Assembly (NCBI RefSeq): GCF_001431205.1
Contig: NZ_LGPC01000016.1
Coordinates: 620,143 to 684,142, forward strand
From: Staphylococcus sp. NAM3COL9
GTDB taxonomy: Bacteria; Bacillota; Bacilli; Staphylococcales; Staphylococcaceae
Direction of reading: 5' to 3'
Length of the DNA: 64,000 nt
How positions within the stretch are numbered: the first letter of the stretch is position 1; each line of letters begins with the position of its first letter. A program made the position numbers and the translations under genes. A model generated the notes under the pieces. It was not told the DNA's origin. It did no database searches and saw only the letters and a list, made by a program, of their open reading frames with translations. Below, piece after piece: positions 7,555 to 16,374 of this stretch.

Positions 7555-8790
7555 TTATTTATCCAAATATTCATGCTCTCCAATGATGCCTGCACGTCTA
7601 TCAATTGCTTCCAATTTCCTCGCTTTCGGTATACATAGAATGTAAGCAAAGCATATTGCTATAACACCCGCACTCAATTTACCAATTAATACGGCTGGTA
7701 TGAGCGTCGGTTGGAAATTTGCCGTATATGACAAGTGATCACCTAATAAGAATGCACTACAGACACCGAATGCGATATTCAACACTTTATCTTTAGGTGG
7801 CATATCTCTTACTAACTTGAGCATTGCTAGGATATTAGCAATCGTAGCGATAAACCCAGCACTACCTACTTCACTGAGCCCTACTTTACTACCAACACTA
7901 TGCAGGCCTTTAGAGAAGTACTTACGTATTAGGTACACCATTGGGAATGCACCCGATAACATGATAGCAATATTCCCTGCATTCTCTAACGCCCTAAAAT
8001 TATCTTCACTATCTGCCATAATTGGATCGAAGCCCCAGACTCCAAACACTGTTGTGAATAATCCTGTAAATATTTCTACTACAGAAAATACAAAGACCAA
8101 TTTAATACAAGAATCTAGTATTTTACCAAAGATAATAAAGATTTTAATCATAATATCTGAGAAGAAATACAGTCCAATCGCTGTTACTACTACAAAAATA
8201 ATTAACGGTAATAAGTTGATGAACACAGTGGATAAGCTAATTTGGAAAACATGTGTTGCTGCACTCGTTGTATCAATAACTGTACGTATTTTTGTATGAC
8301 TGAATAAAATAATTACCGTGGAAATAAATACACCAAAAGGAATGGCCAACAAACCTGATAGAATACCTAAAGCCATGTATTTATGATCACGCTTATCAAG
8401 CATTGGTAGACCAAGTGGAATTGTGAACACGATTGTGGCACCAGCCATAAAACCAACAATCATTGCCATAATCCAACCTTCATAGCTATCCTTTAATACA
8501 TCTGCGAGTTGATATCCCCCCATATCTGTCGCAAGTATTGATGTTGCAGCTATAGCGGGATCCGCACCAATTTTATCAAAAAGTGGTCCAAAGAATTTCT
8601 CTATAAACTGCGATATAAATGGAATAGAAGCCATAATACCTGCTGAGTTCGCAAAGATAGGTCCGATGGTATAGATACCTTCCATAAATTCCTTCCCTAT
8701 ACCTTCATTCGCATTCCGAATAGCACCAAAAGCACCTAACACTGCACATACCATAATAATGTAAATAATCACTGTACCAATATGTTCCAA
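7555..8790 (-). CDS. eutH: EutH-type ethanolamine permease
   Basis: This 411-residue integral membrane protein has about ten or more hydrophobic spans and segments typical of EutH (GPIFANSAGIMASIPFISQF, GADPAIAATSILATDMGGYQLA, GDHLSYTANFQP). EutH brings ethanolamine into the cell. The start is taken as TTG 8790 because GGGAGG lies 7 bases upstream; a TTG at 8826 and an ATG at 8803-8805 lack such a site. It follows eutV on the same strand, but a terminator with an ANTAR-like hairpin lies between them. No eutBC, microcompartment or other eut genes are in the window. Confidence 0.88.
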   Translation of the reverse strand: MEHIGTVIIYIIMVCAVLGAFGAIRNANEGIGKEFMEGIYTIGPIFANSAGIMASIPFISQFIEKFFGPLFDKIGADPAIAATSILATDMGGYQLADVLKDSYEGWIMAMIVGFMAGATIVFTIPLGLPMLDKRDHKYMALGILSGLLAIPFGVFISTVIILFSHTKIRTVIDTTSAATHVFQISLSTVFINLLPLIIFVVVTAIGLYFFSDIMIKIFIIFGKILDSCIKLVFVFSVVEIFTGLFTTVFGVWGFDPIMADSEDNFRALENAGNIAIMLSGAFPMVYLIRKYFSKGLHSVGSKVGLSEVGSAGFIATIANILAMLKLVRDMPPKDKVLNIAFGVCSAFLLGDHLSYTANFQPTLIPAVLIGKLSAGVIAICFAYILCIPKARKLEAIDRRAGIIGEHEYLDK

Positions 8791-8817
8791 AATAGTTCCT
8801 CCCATTTTATGAGCTAT

Positions 8818-8862
8818 AAAAAACAAAAGGGGCCTATTTGATTAATTCAAATAAGCACCTTT
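8818..8862 (-). terminator. Leader terminator of eutH, overlapping an ANTAR-like hairpin
   Basis: On the minus strand AAAGGTGCTTATTTG (8862-8848) pairs with CAAATAGGCCCCTTT through a 7-base loop, with one mismatch. A T-rich tail GTTTTTT follows to 8818. Its 5' arm contains the loop and 3' stem of the hairpin at 8853-8866, the same arrangement as at 3560-3614. Confidence 0.78.
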
Positions 8863-8866
8863 GCTT
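8853..8866 (-). promoter_or_regulatory. Candidate EutV target hairpin (P2) before eutH
   Basis: On the minus strand AAGC/GCTT closes the hexaloop AAAGGT, with A at 1 and G at 4. It is nearly identical to the hairpin before the aldehyde dehydrogenase operon (loop AAAGGC). AAGTGAATA precedes both copies by 5-6 bases. A clear P1 partner was not found; GTA/TAC around a 7-base loop at 8886-8898 is a weak candidate. Confidence 0.68.
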
Positions 8867-8894
8867 GATTATATTCACTTGTATTGTAATGCTG

Positions 8895-9461
8895 TTACCC
8901 CAATTGTTTAATGATTGCCGAAGCTTCTTTTTCAATAGCTATCTGGTTATCCATACTATTTCTCCTAAGCTTTTGATAAGCTGCTTCTTCGGTTAAATAA
9001 AGTTGCCTCATTAGTAAGCCTTTTGCCTTTTCTATACGTTTTCGATGTTCCATTTGCAAATGTGTATCGCTCACTTCTTGCTTAAGTTTACCCATACTAT
9101 CAGATTGTGACATTGCAATTTCAATAGCTGGTAATAATTGGGACTCAGATATAGGTTTAATGATATAACCTACGATATTTTGTTGCTTAGCTTCTTCAAC
9201 ATACTCACAATGACTATATGCTGTCAGGATAAGTATCGGAATATCATGTTTCTTGCCAATAATTTTACTAGCTTTTAAACCATTTAACTTCGGCATTTTA
9301 ATATCCATGACAATTAAATCTGGCCGAAATTGATCTGCAGCTTCAATTGCTTTTTCTCCATTACCCACTTCTGCGACGACATTGTAGTTTGCTTCCCCAA
9401 GCATTTCTACTATATCCATTCGGACAATCGCTTCATCTTCAACTACCATAATAGATTTCAT
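8895..9461 (-). CDS. eutV: EutV-type response regulator with ANTAR RNA-binding domain
   Basis: The receiver domain (about 1-120) has Asp53 in VMDIKMP, Thr in ILTAYS and Lys in IIKPIS. A C-terminal ANTAR domain follows (about 125-180: RIEKAKGLLM..LTEEAAYQKLRRNSMDN). ANTAR proteins bind paired hexaloop hairpins in nascent RNA and block terminators. Matching sites are seen at 3560 and 8853. ATG 9461 is chosen because GGGGTGG precedes it and it starts one base after the eutW stop, which suggests translational coupling. EutV with its kinase controls ethanolamine genes in enterococci. Confidence 0.9.
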   Translation of the reverse strand: MKSIMVVEDEAIVRMDIVEMLGEANYNVVAEVGNGEKAIEAADQFRPDLIVMDIKMPKLNGLKASKIIGKKHDIPILILTAYSHCEYVEEAKQQNIVGYIIKPISESQLLPAIEIAMSQSDSMGKLKQEVSDTHLQMEHRKRIEKAKGLLMRQLYLTEEAAYQKLRRNSMDNQIAIEKEASAIIKQLG

Positions 9462-9462
9462 C

Positions 9463-10881
9463 TCAATCCACCCCTTTGTGTTGAAATTCAACTTTACCTA
9501 TTGTTCCAATTGAATTACGGCCAATGTTAAACGTGCCTTCCAAATCATTTTCTGCTATAGTAGTAACAATTTTCAAACCAAATGATGGTTGAAAAGCACT
9601 CTCTTCTTCACCCGTATCTTGAACTTCAAGCTTTACGGTATCCGAGTCAGTATCGTAAGTTAGCGTTACGCTTATGATACCCTCTGTCTGATTGTTGAAT
9701 GCATGTGTTAAACAGTTCGTAATTAATTCATTCGCAATCAATGCGACTGAGACTGCAATATTAGATACTAAATTAATATGTTCACCTGTCTGATATGTGA
9801 TATGTAAGGTTTTATTCGATGATTCGTTATAAACGACCATGTTACCTATCTTTTTAATCAATTTATCGATATTCACCGTATCTGTCGATGATTCATCTAG
9901 AATGACTTCATATACAGATGCGATACTTAGAATACGATTTAAACTTTCTTGGAAATATTTTTCACTACCATTTGGCAAACCGCGTCTCATCTGTAAACGC
10001 AATAAACTTGCTACCGTCTGTAAATTATTCTTCACACGATGATGTACTTCTCTAATTGCTACAGATTTAGAAATGAGTTCGCGTTCCTTTTCTTTCAAAT
10101 CCGTAATGTCTTTCAACAGTATTAAATGACCTGTCATTACGCCTTCTTCAAGTAACTGAATACATTTCACTTGAAAGTAGTGTCCTTTAAGCTCACGTTC
10201 TTCAATTGTAATAACACGGCCATCTGTAAGCATGTCTTTAATGCTCGGAAATAATGTCACGAAATTCAATCCCGCTTCACAATCAATGTCCACTAAATCT
10301 CTAACCATTGTCTCACCAGCTAAATTATAGTAGCGGACGTCTAACGCATTGTCTAAATCAAACAAACTTTCTTCAATCATATCCGGTACAAAAATTGGGT
10401 TATCACTATTTTGTGAGACGATGTCACTTAATGTTGTTGTCGCTTGGGTCAAAGCTCTTAATCGTTTTTCTTCCATTACTTTGTTGCTCACATCTATTTC
10501 CATAATCAACGTACCAACAATGACATCTTCCAATTTAATTGGTGTAACACTTTGTTCTACGACTTTACCTTCTTGAGTGATTGCACGATGTTGTGCAAAA
10601 TCATCTCCTTCCAATACTTGGAATACAGCGGGTTCAAATTTTTCATACACATTTTCACCAATGACTGAACCTTGATATAAACCCTCGTCATTTGTAGGTA
10701 TGGCCTCCGCTACTACTATAACTTCTCGCTCTTTTTTAGTAGGACAATCAATAAACACATTCGCCCTATTTAAATCAGCAATCATTTGTAAATGATCAGA
10801 TACTTCTACGATATGTTGTGTAGCCTGTGGTGTTAAACTTGTATGCGTTTTACATAAATTTTTCACTTCGTTGATAGTCAT
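9463..10881 (-). CDS. eutW: EutW-type sensor histidine kinase (HisKA_2)
   Basis: This soluble kinase of 472 residues has an N-terminal sensor region (about 1-130), a PAS-like middle (about 150-260), then EVHHRVKNNLQ with the phospho-acceptor near His280/281, and a HATPase_c domain with NELITNCLTHAF (N box). No membrane span is present, as in EutW. It would sense ethanolamine (inference) and phosphorylate EutV. The reading frame is open up to 11007, but a promoter at 10934-10962 lies inside that extension, so the start is ATG 10881 or the adjacent ATG 10884. The ribosome binding site is weak (TTTGGA). Confidence 0.88.
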   Translation of the reverse strand: MTINEVKNLCKTHTSLTPQATQHIVEVSDHLQMIADLNRANVFIDCPTKKEREVIVVAEAIPTNDEGLYQGSVIGENVYEKFEPAVFQVLEGDDFAQHRAITQEGKVVEQSVTPIKLEDVIVGTLIMEIDVSNKVMEEKRLRALTQATTTLSDIVSQNSDNPIFVPDMIEESLFDLDNALDVRYYNLAGETMVRDLVDIDCEAGLNFVTLFPSIKDMLTDGRVITIEERELKGHYFQVKCIQLLEEGVMTGHLILLKDITDLKEKERELISKSVAIREVHHRVKNNLQTVASLLRLQMRRGLPNGSEKYFQESLNRILSIASVYEVILDESSTDTVNIDKLIKKIGNMVVYNESSNKTLHITYQTGEHINLVSNIAVSVALIANELITNCLTHAFNNQTEGIISVTLTYDTDSDTVKLEVQDTGEEESAFQPSFGLKIVTTIAENDLEGTFNIGRNSIGTIGKVEFQHKGVD

Positions 10882-10933
10882 CATTCCAAACTTAGTTTTG
10901 CGAATATTTAGATTTCTTATATATATAACTACC

Positions 10934-10962
10934 ATTATGAAATTTTGACGATTATATGTCAA
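10934..10962 (-). promoter_or_regulatory. Promoter of eutW-eutV
   Basis: On the minus strand TTGACA (10957-10962), 17 bases and CATAAT (10934-10939) form a good sigma-A promoter. No terminator follows before eutW, so the sensor pair is probably made without induction. Confidence 0.7.
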
Positions 10963-11084
10963 TGTAAAATGAAATGATTTGAAAAATTTATAGTAATTTT
11001 TCATCATTATTACTTAGTCTCGCTTATTCTACATCGCACTTTTATATGGCGAATATATGTGTTGCTTTAAAGTTCGTATAATTA

Positions 11085-11133
11085 AAACGGGAGCGGGATA
11101 GGAAATAAAAATTTGATTTCCTATCCCGCTCCC
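11085..11133 (-). terminator. Terminator of the rhamnose/aldA operon
   Basis: An 18-bp near-perfect stem starting GGGAGCGGGATAGG spans 11089-11133. On the minus strand TTTT follows. It stops the rhamnose operon from reading into eutW. Confidence 0.85.
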
Positions 11134-11170
11134 ACAAGACTCCCTATAAACAGGCTCGGTTGTAAATTAT

Positions 11171-12604
11171 TTATTCATCTAACTGCATATATACGATATG
11201 TGTTCTTAAATATTCTTCTAAGCCATGCTTACCGTCTGCTCCACCAATACCTGATTGTTTTACGCCTGCATGGAAACCTTGAATTGCTTCAAAGTTTTCT
11301 CTATTTATATATGTTTCACCGAATTCTAATTTTTCTACTGCTGTAAATGCTTTTTGGATATGCTCTGTATAGATAGAAGATGTTAAGCCGTACTTACTGT
11401 CATTTGCTAATTCAATTGCTTCTTCAAAAGCATCAAATTCAACAATTGGCAACACGGGTCCAAAGACTTCTTCTTGAACAATATCCATACTATTTTCACA
11501 ATTTGTGATGATTGTAGCTGGATAGAAGTAACCTTGTTGCTTAGGTATTTCTCCACCACATTTAATTACGCCACCTTGTGCTTCAGCTTTTTTAACATGG
11601 TTATGCACACGCTCTTGAGCCTGCTTATTAATTAAAGGACCCATGTCGTAATTATGTTCTAACGTATTACCAAAACGAACTTCGCTCATTTTTTGAACTA
11701 ATCGTTGTGTGAATTTTTCACTTATATTGGAATGTACATACACTCGTTCAGCACAGTTACACACTTGACCCGTATTAATAATACGAGAATCTATAATATA
11801 TTGAACTGCTTTATCTAAATTAGCATCTTCTAAGACAATTGCCGGTGCTTTACCACCCAATTCTAAATTAATTTTAGTTACATTTTTACTTGCAGCTTCC
11901 ATTACTTTTTTACCTGCTGAGACACTACCAGTAATAGAAACGAGTGCGACTTTACTATTACTCGCAAGCTCATTACCTACCACACTACCTTCACCATTCA
12001 CTAAATTAAACACGCCAAGTGGTAAGCCAATTGAATCTAAGATCTCAGCGAATATTTGGGCATTTATAGGCGTTTCTTCTGAAGGTTTAATTACAATTGT
12101 ATTTCCAGTAATAAGTGCTGGCGCTGTTTTGCGTGCAATTAAGAAGAATGGGAAGTTCCATGGCAAAATACCTGTTGTTACACCCAGTGCTTTTTTGTAC
12201 ATTAGAATATGTTCCTTCTTACGATCACTCTGTATGATTTCCCCTTCATATCTTCTTGCCCATTCTGCCATATAATCTATATAATCTGCTGTAAAAAATG
12301 CTTCCGTTTTCGCTAAATCATATGTTTTACCGCCTTCTTGCATAATCACTTTGGTAATTTCTTCACTACGTTCTCGAATACCGGCTGCAATTTTTTTAAG
12401 GTAGTTGCCTCGTTCAATTGCTGGCAGTTCACTCCATTTAATTTGGGCTTTATCTGCATATTCGATAGCTTCTTTAGTATCTTGTTCTGAACCCTTGTGT
12501 AATTTTGCAATTATTTCTTCTGTTGCGGGATTTTTCACATCAATTGCGTCTTCCATGTTTTTTTCAACAAATGAACCGTTAATATAATCTTTAATATTTA
12601 TCAT
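11171..12604 (-). CDS. aldA: Lactaldehyde dehydrogenase (AldA-like aldehyde dehydrogenase)
   Basis: This 477-residue aldehyde dehydrogenase has the catalytic Cys in NTGQVCNCAERV, the Glu in NLELGGKAP and PWNFPFF. It resembles E. coli AldA along its length. It would oxidise L-lactaldehyde, the product of rhamnulose-1-phosphate cleavage, to L-lactate with NAD. It is last in the rhamnose operon and its ATG overlaps the transporter stop (ATGA at 12601-12604). A different aldehyde substrate is unlikely given the operon. Confidence 0.87.
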   Translation of the reverse strand: MINIKDYINGSFVEKNMEDAIDVKNPATEEIIAKLHKGSEQDTKEAIEYADKAQIKWSELPAIERGNYLKKIAAGIRERSEEITKVIMQEGGKTYDLAKTEAFFTADYIDYMAEWARRYEGEIIQSDRKKEHILMYKKALGVTTGILPWNFPFFLIARKTAPALITGNTIVIKPSEETPINAQIFAEILDSIGLPLGVFNLVNGEGSVVGNELASNSKVALVSITGSVSAGKKVMEAASKNVTKINLELGGKAPAIVLEDANLDKAVQYIIDSRIINTGQVCNCAERVYVHSNISEKFTQRLVQKMSEVRFGNTLEHNYDMGPLINKQAQERVHNHVKKAEAQGGVIKCGGEIPKQQGYFYPATIITNCENSMDIVQEEVFGPVLPIVEFDAFEEAIELANDSKYGLTSSIYTEHIQKAFTAVEKLEFGETYINRENFEAIQGFHAGVKQSGIGGADGKHGLEEYLRTHIVYMQLDE

Positions 12605-13947
12605 ATTTTACTCTCCCCTTCATGAATCATAGTATTTGTTTCTGGTGTAATACTTAAGCTACTATTTGCACTTTTTCCATATCTTTCACGCTCAATCTGT
12701 TCTAAAGTCTTACCTTGTGTCTTAGGTGTGAGTACAATGCCAATGACTGCGTGAATAACTAAAAATAAAATCATAATTATTCCAGTAATTTTGAATCCAA
12801 GTGATGCTAACATTGTAGGCAACGCAAATGTATATACTGAGATTCCTACTCGTACTATGAAGTACATCAAACCTTGTGCTCCTGCACGATAGCGTGTTGG
12901 AAATAGTTCGCTTGTCCATAATGCATAAAAGGCTTGGGCACCTATACCAGCTGCTGACCCCCACAATAAAACAAATAAAATCAATGATATCCAGTTCATT
13001 GGTGCAAAGGTCAATATAATCCAAGCTACAATTCCCATCGTTGCACCAATACTAAATAATAACCTTTGACTGATACGGTCCCCTAATTTCATAAATCCAA
13101 AGTAAGTCGTAATCACTGTACACAACCATAAAATCGCTTGTAAAATGTTGGCTTGGGCACCGCTCAGACCACCCACGCTTTCATAAATGAAGGGCATAAA
13201 GTATCCCATTGCCCCAGACGTTAAATTCCAGAATAAATAAATTCCTATGAGTAATAACATTGCTTTTAGATTTACTGGGTTAGTAAATAATTCTTTAAAA
13301 GCTGATGTCTTTTTAACATTAAATGAAGCTTCTCTTTGTTCTTTTTCCTTCTCTTCTTCCCAAATTTTAGATTCTTCCATACCTTGTCTAATCCACCACG
13401 TAACACCCGCAATGATAAACAAATGTAGAAAAATTAATCTTGAGCCTAATAATCCTAATGGCGCTAACATAACTGCTAAAGTAAAAGTAATTGCTGGTCC
13501 AATAGACCATGCTAATTGTGCAGTTCCTACACGTTTTGCTCTTTCTTTTTCTGGCGCTTCTTCTGCAATATATGTCCAAGCTACAGGTACCCCTATACCT
13601 ACAGCTATACCAACAATGATTGTACCTGTGAGTAACATTGATAAATTAACAGAAAACATGATAATTAAAATACCTACCATGTACAATAATAGATCGTATT
13701 TAAAGATAAATTTTCTACCTAATTTATCTGTTAATGGACCACCGATTAATGCACCAATTGCTGCACCTAACGCGTTCGCACTTAATGCACTCAGTAACCC
13801 CATCTGCCAATTATCAATGTTTAAATATGCTTGCCAGAGTGATAAACTACTCGCCGCTGCAATAATTGAACCCGCTTCTATATAATTGGCCATCGCAACT
13901 GCAATTGTTGCAAGCCAGCCATTTGTCTTTTTAGGTTTTAAACTCAT
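12601..13947 (-). CDS. MFS sugar transporter, putative L-rhamnose permease
   Basis: This 448-residue major facilitator has about 12 spans. It carries the cytoplasmic loop motif GGPLTDKLGRKF after span 2 and PxxxETxG-like TPKTQGKTLEQIE near the end, as in the sugar porter family. Proton-coupled uptake of rhamnose is inferred from its place between rhaM and aldA. It is not similar to the RhaT family. GGGG lies 8 bases before ATG 13947. Confidence 0.82.
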   Translation of the reverse strand: MSLKPKKTNGWLATIAVAMANYIEAGSIIAAASSLSLWQAYLNIDNWQMGLLSALSANALGAAIGALIGGPLTDKLGRKFIFKYDLLLYMVGILIIMFSVNLSMLLTGTIIVGIAVGIGVPVAWTYIAEEAPEKERAKRVGTAQLAWSIGPAITFTLAVMLAPLGLLGSRLIFLHLFIIAGVTWWIRQGMEESKIWEEEKEKEQREASFNVKKTSAFKELFTNPVNLKAMLLLIGIYLFWNLTSGAMGYFMPFIYESVGGLSGAQANILQAILWLCTVITTYFGFMKLGDRISQRLLFSIGATMGIVAWIILTFAPMNWISLILFVLLWGSAAGIGAQAFYALWTSELFPTRYRAGAQGLMYFIVRVGISVYTFALPTMLASLGFKITGIIMILFLVIHAVIGIVLTPKTQGKTLEQIERERYGKSANSSLSITPETNTMIHEGESKI

Positions 13948-13968
13948 AACCTCATCCCCATTTTTCGT

Positions 13969-14283
13969 TTATTTCAAATAGAACATCTCTCTCAATTCAG
14001 TTGATTTAGGACTGTTATCTTCATTCACTTGCATAATATCGGCCATGTAGTCCCACCATTTCCGACAAATCGGATTTTGTGCCATACTGTCATATGCTGT
14101 TTTATCTTTAACATCAAGTACTGAAAATAACTCTCCAGTGTCTTCATTTAGAAAAATACTGTAGTCATGCACACCGCTCTCTTTTAATAACTGTTTCGTT
14201 TCAGGCCATAGTGCATCATGTCTATGTTTATATGCATCATAAGAATCTTCATTGACATACATCACCGTTGCGATTCGCGTCAT
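13969..14283 (-). CDS. rhaM: L-rhamnose mutarotase
   Basis: This 104-residue protein is typical in length for RhaM. It has the conserved His20/His22 region (YKHRHDALWPE) and the C-terminal WWDYMADIM. The enzyme interconverts alpha and beta L-rhamnopyranose so that the isomerase receives its preferred anomer. GAGGTGAG precedes ATG 14283, which starts directly after the rhaD stop. Confidence 0.95.
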   Translation of the reverse strand: MTRIATVMYVNEDSYDAYKHRHDALWPETKQLLKESGVHDYSIFLNEDTGELFSVLDVKDKTAYDSMAQNPICRKWWDYMADIMQVNEDNSPKSTELREMFYLK

Positions 14284-15114
14284 CTATCTCACCTCAACCT
14301 CTAAGTAACCTTCTTTAGGTTCAACATTAAATCCTTGAGCTAACTCCCATAAATTCTCATCCGAAATCGTTTGTTTAATACCACCTTGTGCTTGCGCATA
14401 CGTATATACTTCAGCTGCTTTTTCAATGGTTTCAATCAGACCAAACACTTCGTCTAAATCATGACCAGCTCCTAATACACCATGAAATGGCCAAATAACA
14501 GATCTTTGCTGTTTCATTTTTTCTGAAGTGAGTTGCCCTATTCGTTCTGTTCCAGGTACCACCCAAGGGATAATACCAATTGCATCTGGAAATACAACAA
14601 GACATTCCGTACACATTTTCCATAATGTTTTCGTAAACGCCTTTTCATCTAATTCATGCGTATACGTCATCGCAATCGTGTGTGTGGCGTGACAATGCAT
14701 AATAACGCGGTGTGTAGCATCAACTTCTAAACGTTGGATATGATTCATTAAATGAGTTGGCAATTCACTTGTTGCTACTGCATCGTTCACAAAGCCCCAT
14801 AAAATGTTATAGCTTTTACCATCTGCTGCAATTTTAATTAAACCTAATGCATCTTGTGGATCGTCTATAATATTTTTGAAGTATTTTCCTGTACCAGTGA
14901 CAAGAATATATTTGTCCGCTAATGGAAGCACCTCAAATGGCAGACTTACGTTTCTAATATTTCTGCCGTCTTCTGATAAATACGGTTGAACCTTGGGAGC
15001 ATCTAATATCCAAGATATGTTGCCTCCGTTACGTTCGTCCCAACCTTTGTGATACATTAAATGTGTAATCTTAGATAATTCTTTAACCGCGGGAGAATCT
15101 ACAAAGTTTTCCAA
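14284..15114 (-). CDS. rhaD: Rhamnulose-1-phosphate aldolase
   Basis: This class II aldolase has 276 residues. Zinc ligands are His140 and His142 in MHCHATH and His211 in PFHGVLGAGHD. It cleaves L-rhamnulose 1-phosphate to dihydroxyacetone phosphate and L-lactaldehyde. The start is TTG 15114, abutting the rhaA stop, with GAGGA 7 bases upstream. Its product lactaldehyde is handled by AldA in the same operon. Confidence 0.95.
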   Translation of the reverse strand: MENFVDSPAVKELSKITHLMYHKGWDERNGGNISWILDAPKVQPYLSEDGRNIRNVSLPFEVLPLADKYILVTGTGKYFKNIIDDPQDALGLIKIAADGKSYNILWGFVNDAVATSELPTHLMNHIQRLEVDATHRVIMHCHATHTIAMTYTHELDEKAFTKTLWKMCTECLVVFPDAIGIIPWVVPGTERIGQLTSEKMKQQRSVIWPFHGVLGAGHDLDEVFGLIETIEKAAEVYTYAQAQGGIKQTISDENLWELAQGFNVEPKEGYLEVEVR

Positions 15115-16374
15115 TTAAATTCCTCTTTCCTGTAAAATATTTTCTTCGTATTTTTTAATCGGCTCATACCAATCCAATCCTGGTTCAGCATCGTTTCTGC
15201 TACAAAATTCATTCCATATCGCGCCAAACGGATACATCTTCATTTCTTCTTGTAACGCTAAACGTCTTGTAAAGTCACCACTCTGTTCAACTTCTTTTAA
15301 TTCATTAATAGGATCTAATAACGCTTTAAGGAATGCTTTTTGCATATTTCTAGTACCAATAACCCATGCAACCACTCTATTAATAGATGCGTCAAAGAAA
15401 TCTAAACCAACTGTTGTACTCTTGAGTAAATCGTTATAAATGAGTTCTTTAGCTATTTCATTCAATTCGTCATCCAATGTAACAACGTGATCGCTATCCC
15501 ATCTTACTGGTCTAGAAACATGTAAACTTAAACCTTTTGTAAATAAATTGAGTGCCGATAATTTGTTAGACACTACTTCTGTTGGATGATAATGTCCGGC
15601 GTCTAGTAATATTTGTTTATTTCTTGTTAAGGCATAACCCATATAAAATTCATGAGAACCCACAACATAACTTTCAGAACCAATACCAAACAATTTACTT
15701 TCTAATGTATCGATATTGTACCTTTCATCTATTTCTTCTTTAAAAATTTCATCCAAACTCTCCATCAAACGTTTCCTAGGTGTTAAACGATCTACTGGCG
15801 TGTCTTTATAACCGTCCGGCACCCAAATATTCGTTGTTGAGGGCTGTCCGAGTTCTTTACCAAAATATTCACCGATTTTTCTAGATTTCTTACAATGTTC
15901 TATCCAAAAGTCTCTAATTGATTTATCCGGATGCGCTAATGTAAAGCCATCTTCTGACTTCTCATGACTGAAGCATGTTGGGTTAAAATCTAATCCCAAT
16001 TCATTCTCTTTTGCCCAACGAACCCACTTTTCAAAATGCTTTGGCTCTATTTCATCTAAATCGATTGCTTCTTCAGATTCGGCATAAATACCATGTAGAT
16101 TAATTTTATGTTTTCCTGGAATATGCTTTAATGCTTCTTCTAAATCACTTCTGAGTTCTGCTCCATTGCTTGCTTTACCTGGATGATTACCAGTGACTGA
16201 TATACCTCCTGATAATTCTTGGTTAAAAAGAAACCCTTCTACATCATCCCCTTGCCAACAATGAATGGAAATTTTAATATCTTTTAATTTAGTTAAAGCT
16301 TTTTCTACATCAACGCCTAATGCTTCATATTGTGTTTTTGCTGCTTCAAATGCTTGCTTATTATACGTACTCAT
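15115..16374 (-). CDS. rhaA: L-rhamnose isomerase
   Basis: This 419-residue protein matches the usual RhaA length. The family signature [10 protein letters not shown], the conserved [21 protein letters not shown] segment and [11 protein letters not shown] metal-site residues are all present. It converts L-rhamnose to L-rhamnulose. It overlaps rhaB by 14 bases. AAGGGGG lies 9 bases before ATG 16374. Confidence 0.96.
   Translation of the reverse strand: MSTYNKQAFEAAKTQYEALGVDVEKALTKLKDIKISIHCWQGDDVEGFLFNQELSGGISVTGNHPGKASNGAELRSDLEEALKHIPGKHKINLHGIYAESEEAIDLDEIEPKHFEKWVRWAKENELGLDFNPTCFSHEKSEDGFTLAHPDKSIRDFWIEHCKKSRKIGEYFGKELGQPSTTNIWVPDGYKDTPVDRLTPRKRLMESLDEIFKEEIDERYNIDTLESKLFGIGSESYVVGSHEFYMGYALTRNKQILLDAGHYHPTEVVSNKLSALNLFTKGLSLHVSRPVRWDSDHVVTLDDELNEIAKELIYNDLLKSTTVGLDFFDASINRVVAWVIGTRNMQKAFLKALLDPINELKEVEQSGDFTRRLALQEEMKMYPFGAIWNEFCSRNDAEPGLDWYEPIKKYEENILQERGI

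Noticed and set aside
8886..8898. P1 partner hairpin for the eutH element
   Set aside because: The possible stem GTA/TAC has a 7-base loop and overlaps the eutV stop codon, so it does not meet the ANTAR P1 pattern.
10885..11007. Longer EutW start at 11007
   Set aside because: The extension contains a good promoter and has no ribosome binding site, so it is probably untranslated.
13247..13885. 212-codon plus-strand frame
   Set aside because: It lies wholly antisense to the MFS transporter gene, has no binding site and no recognisable domain.
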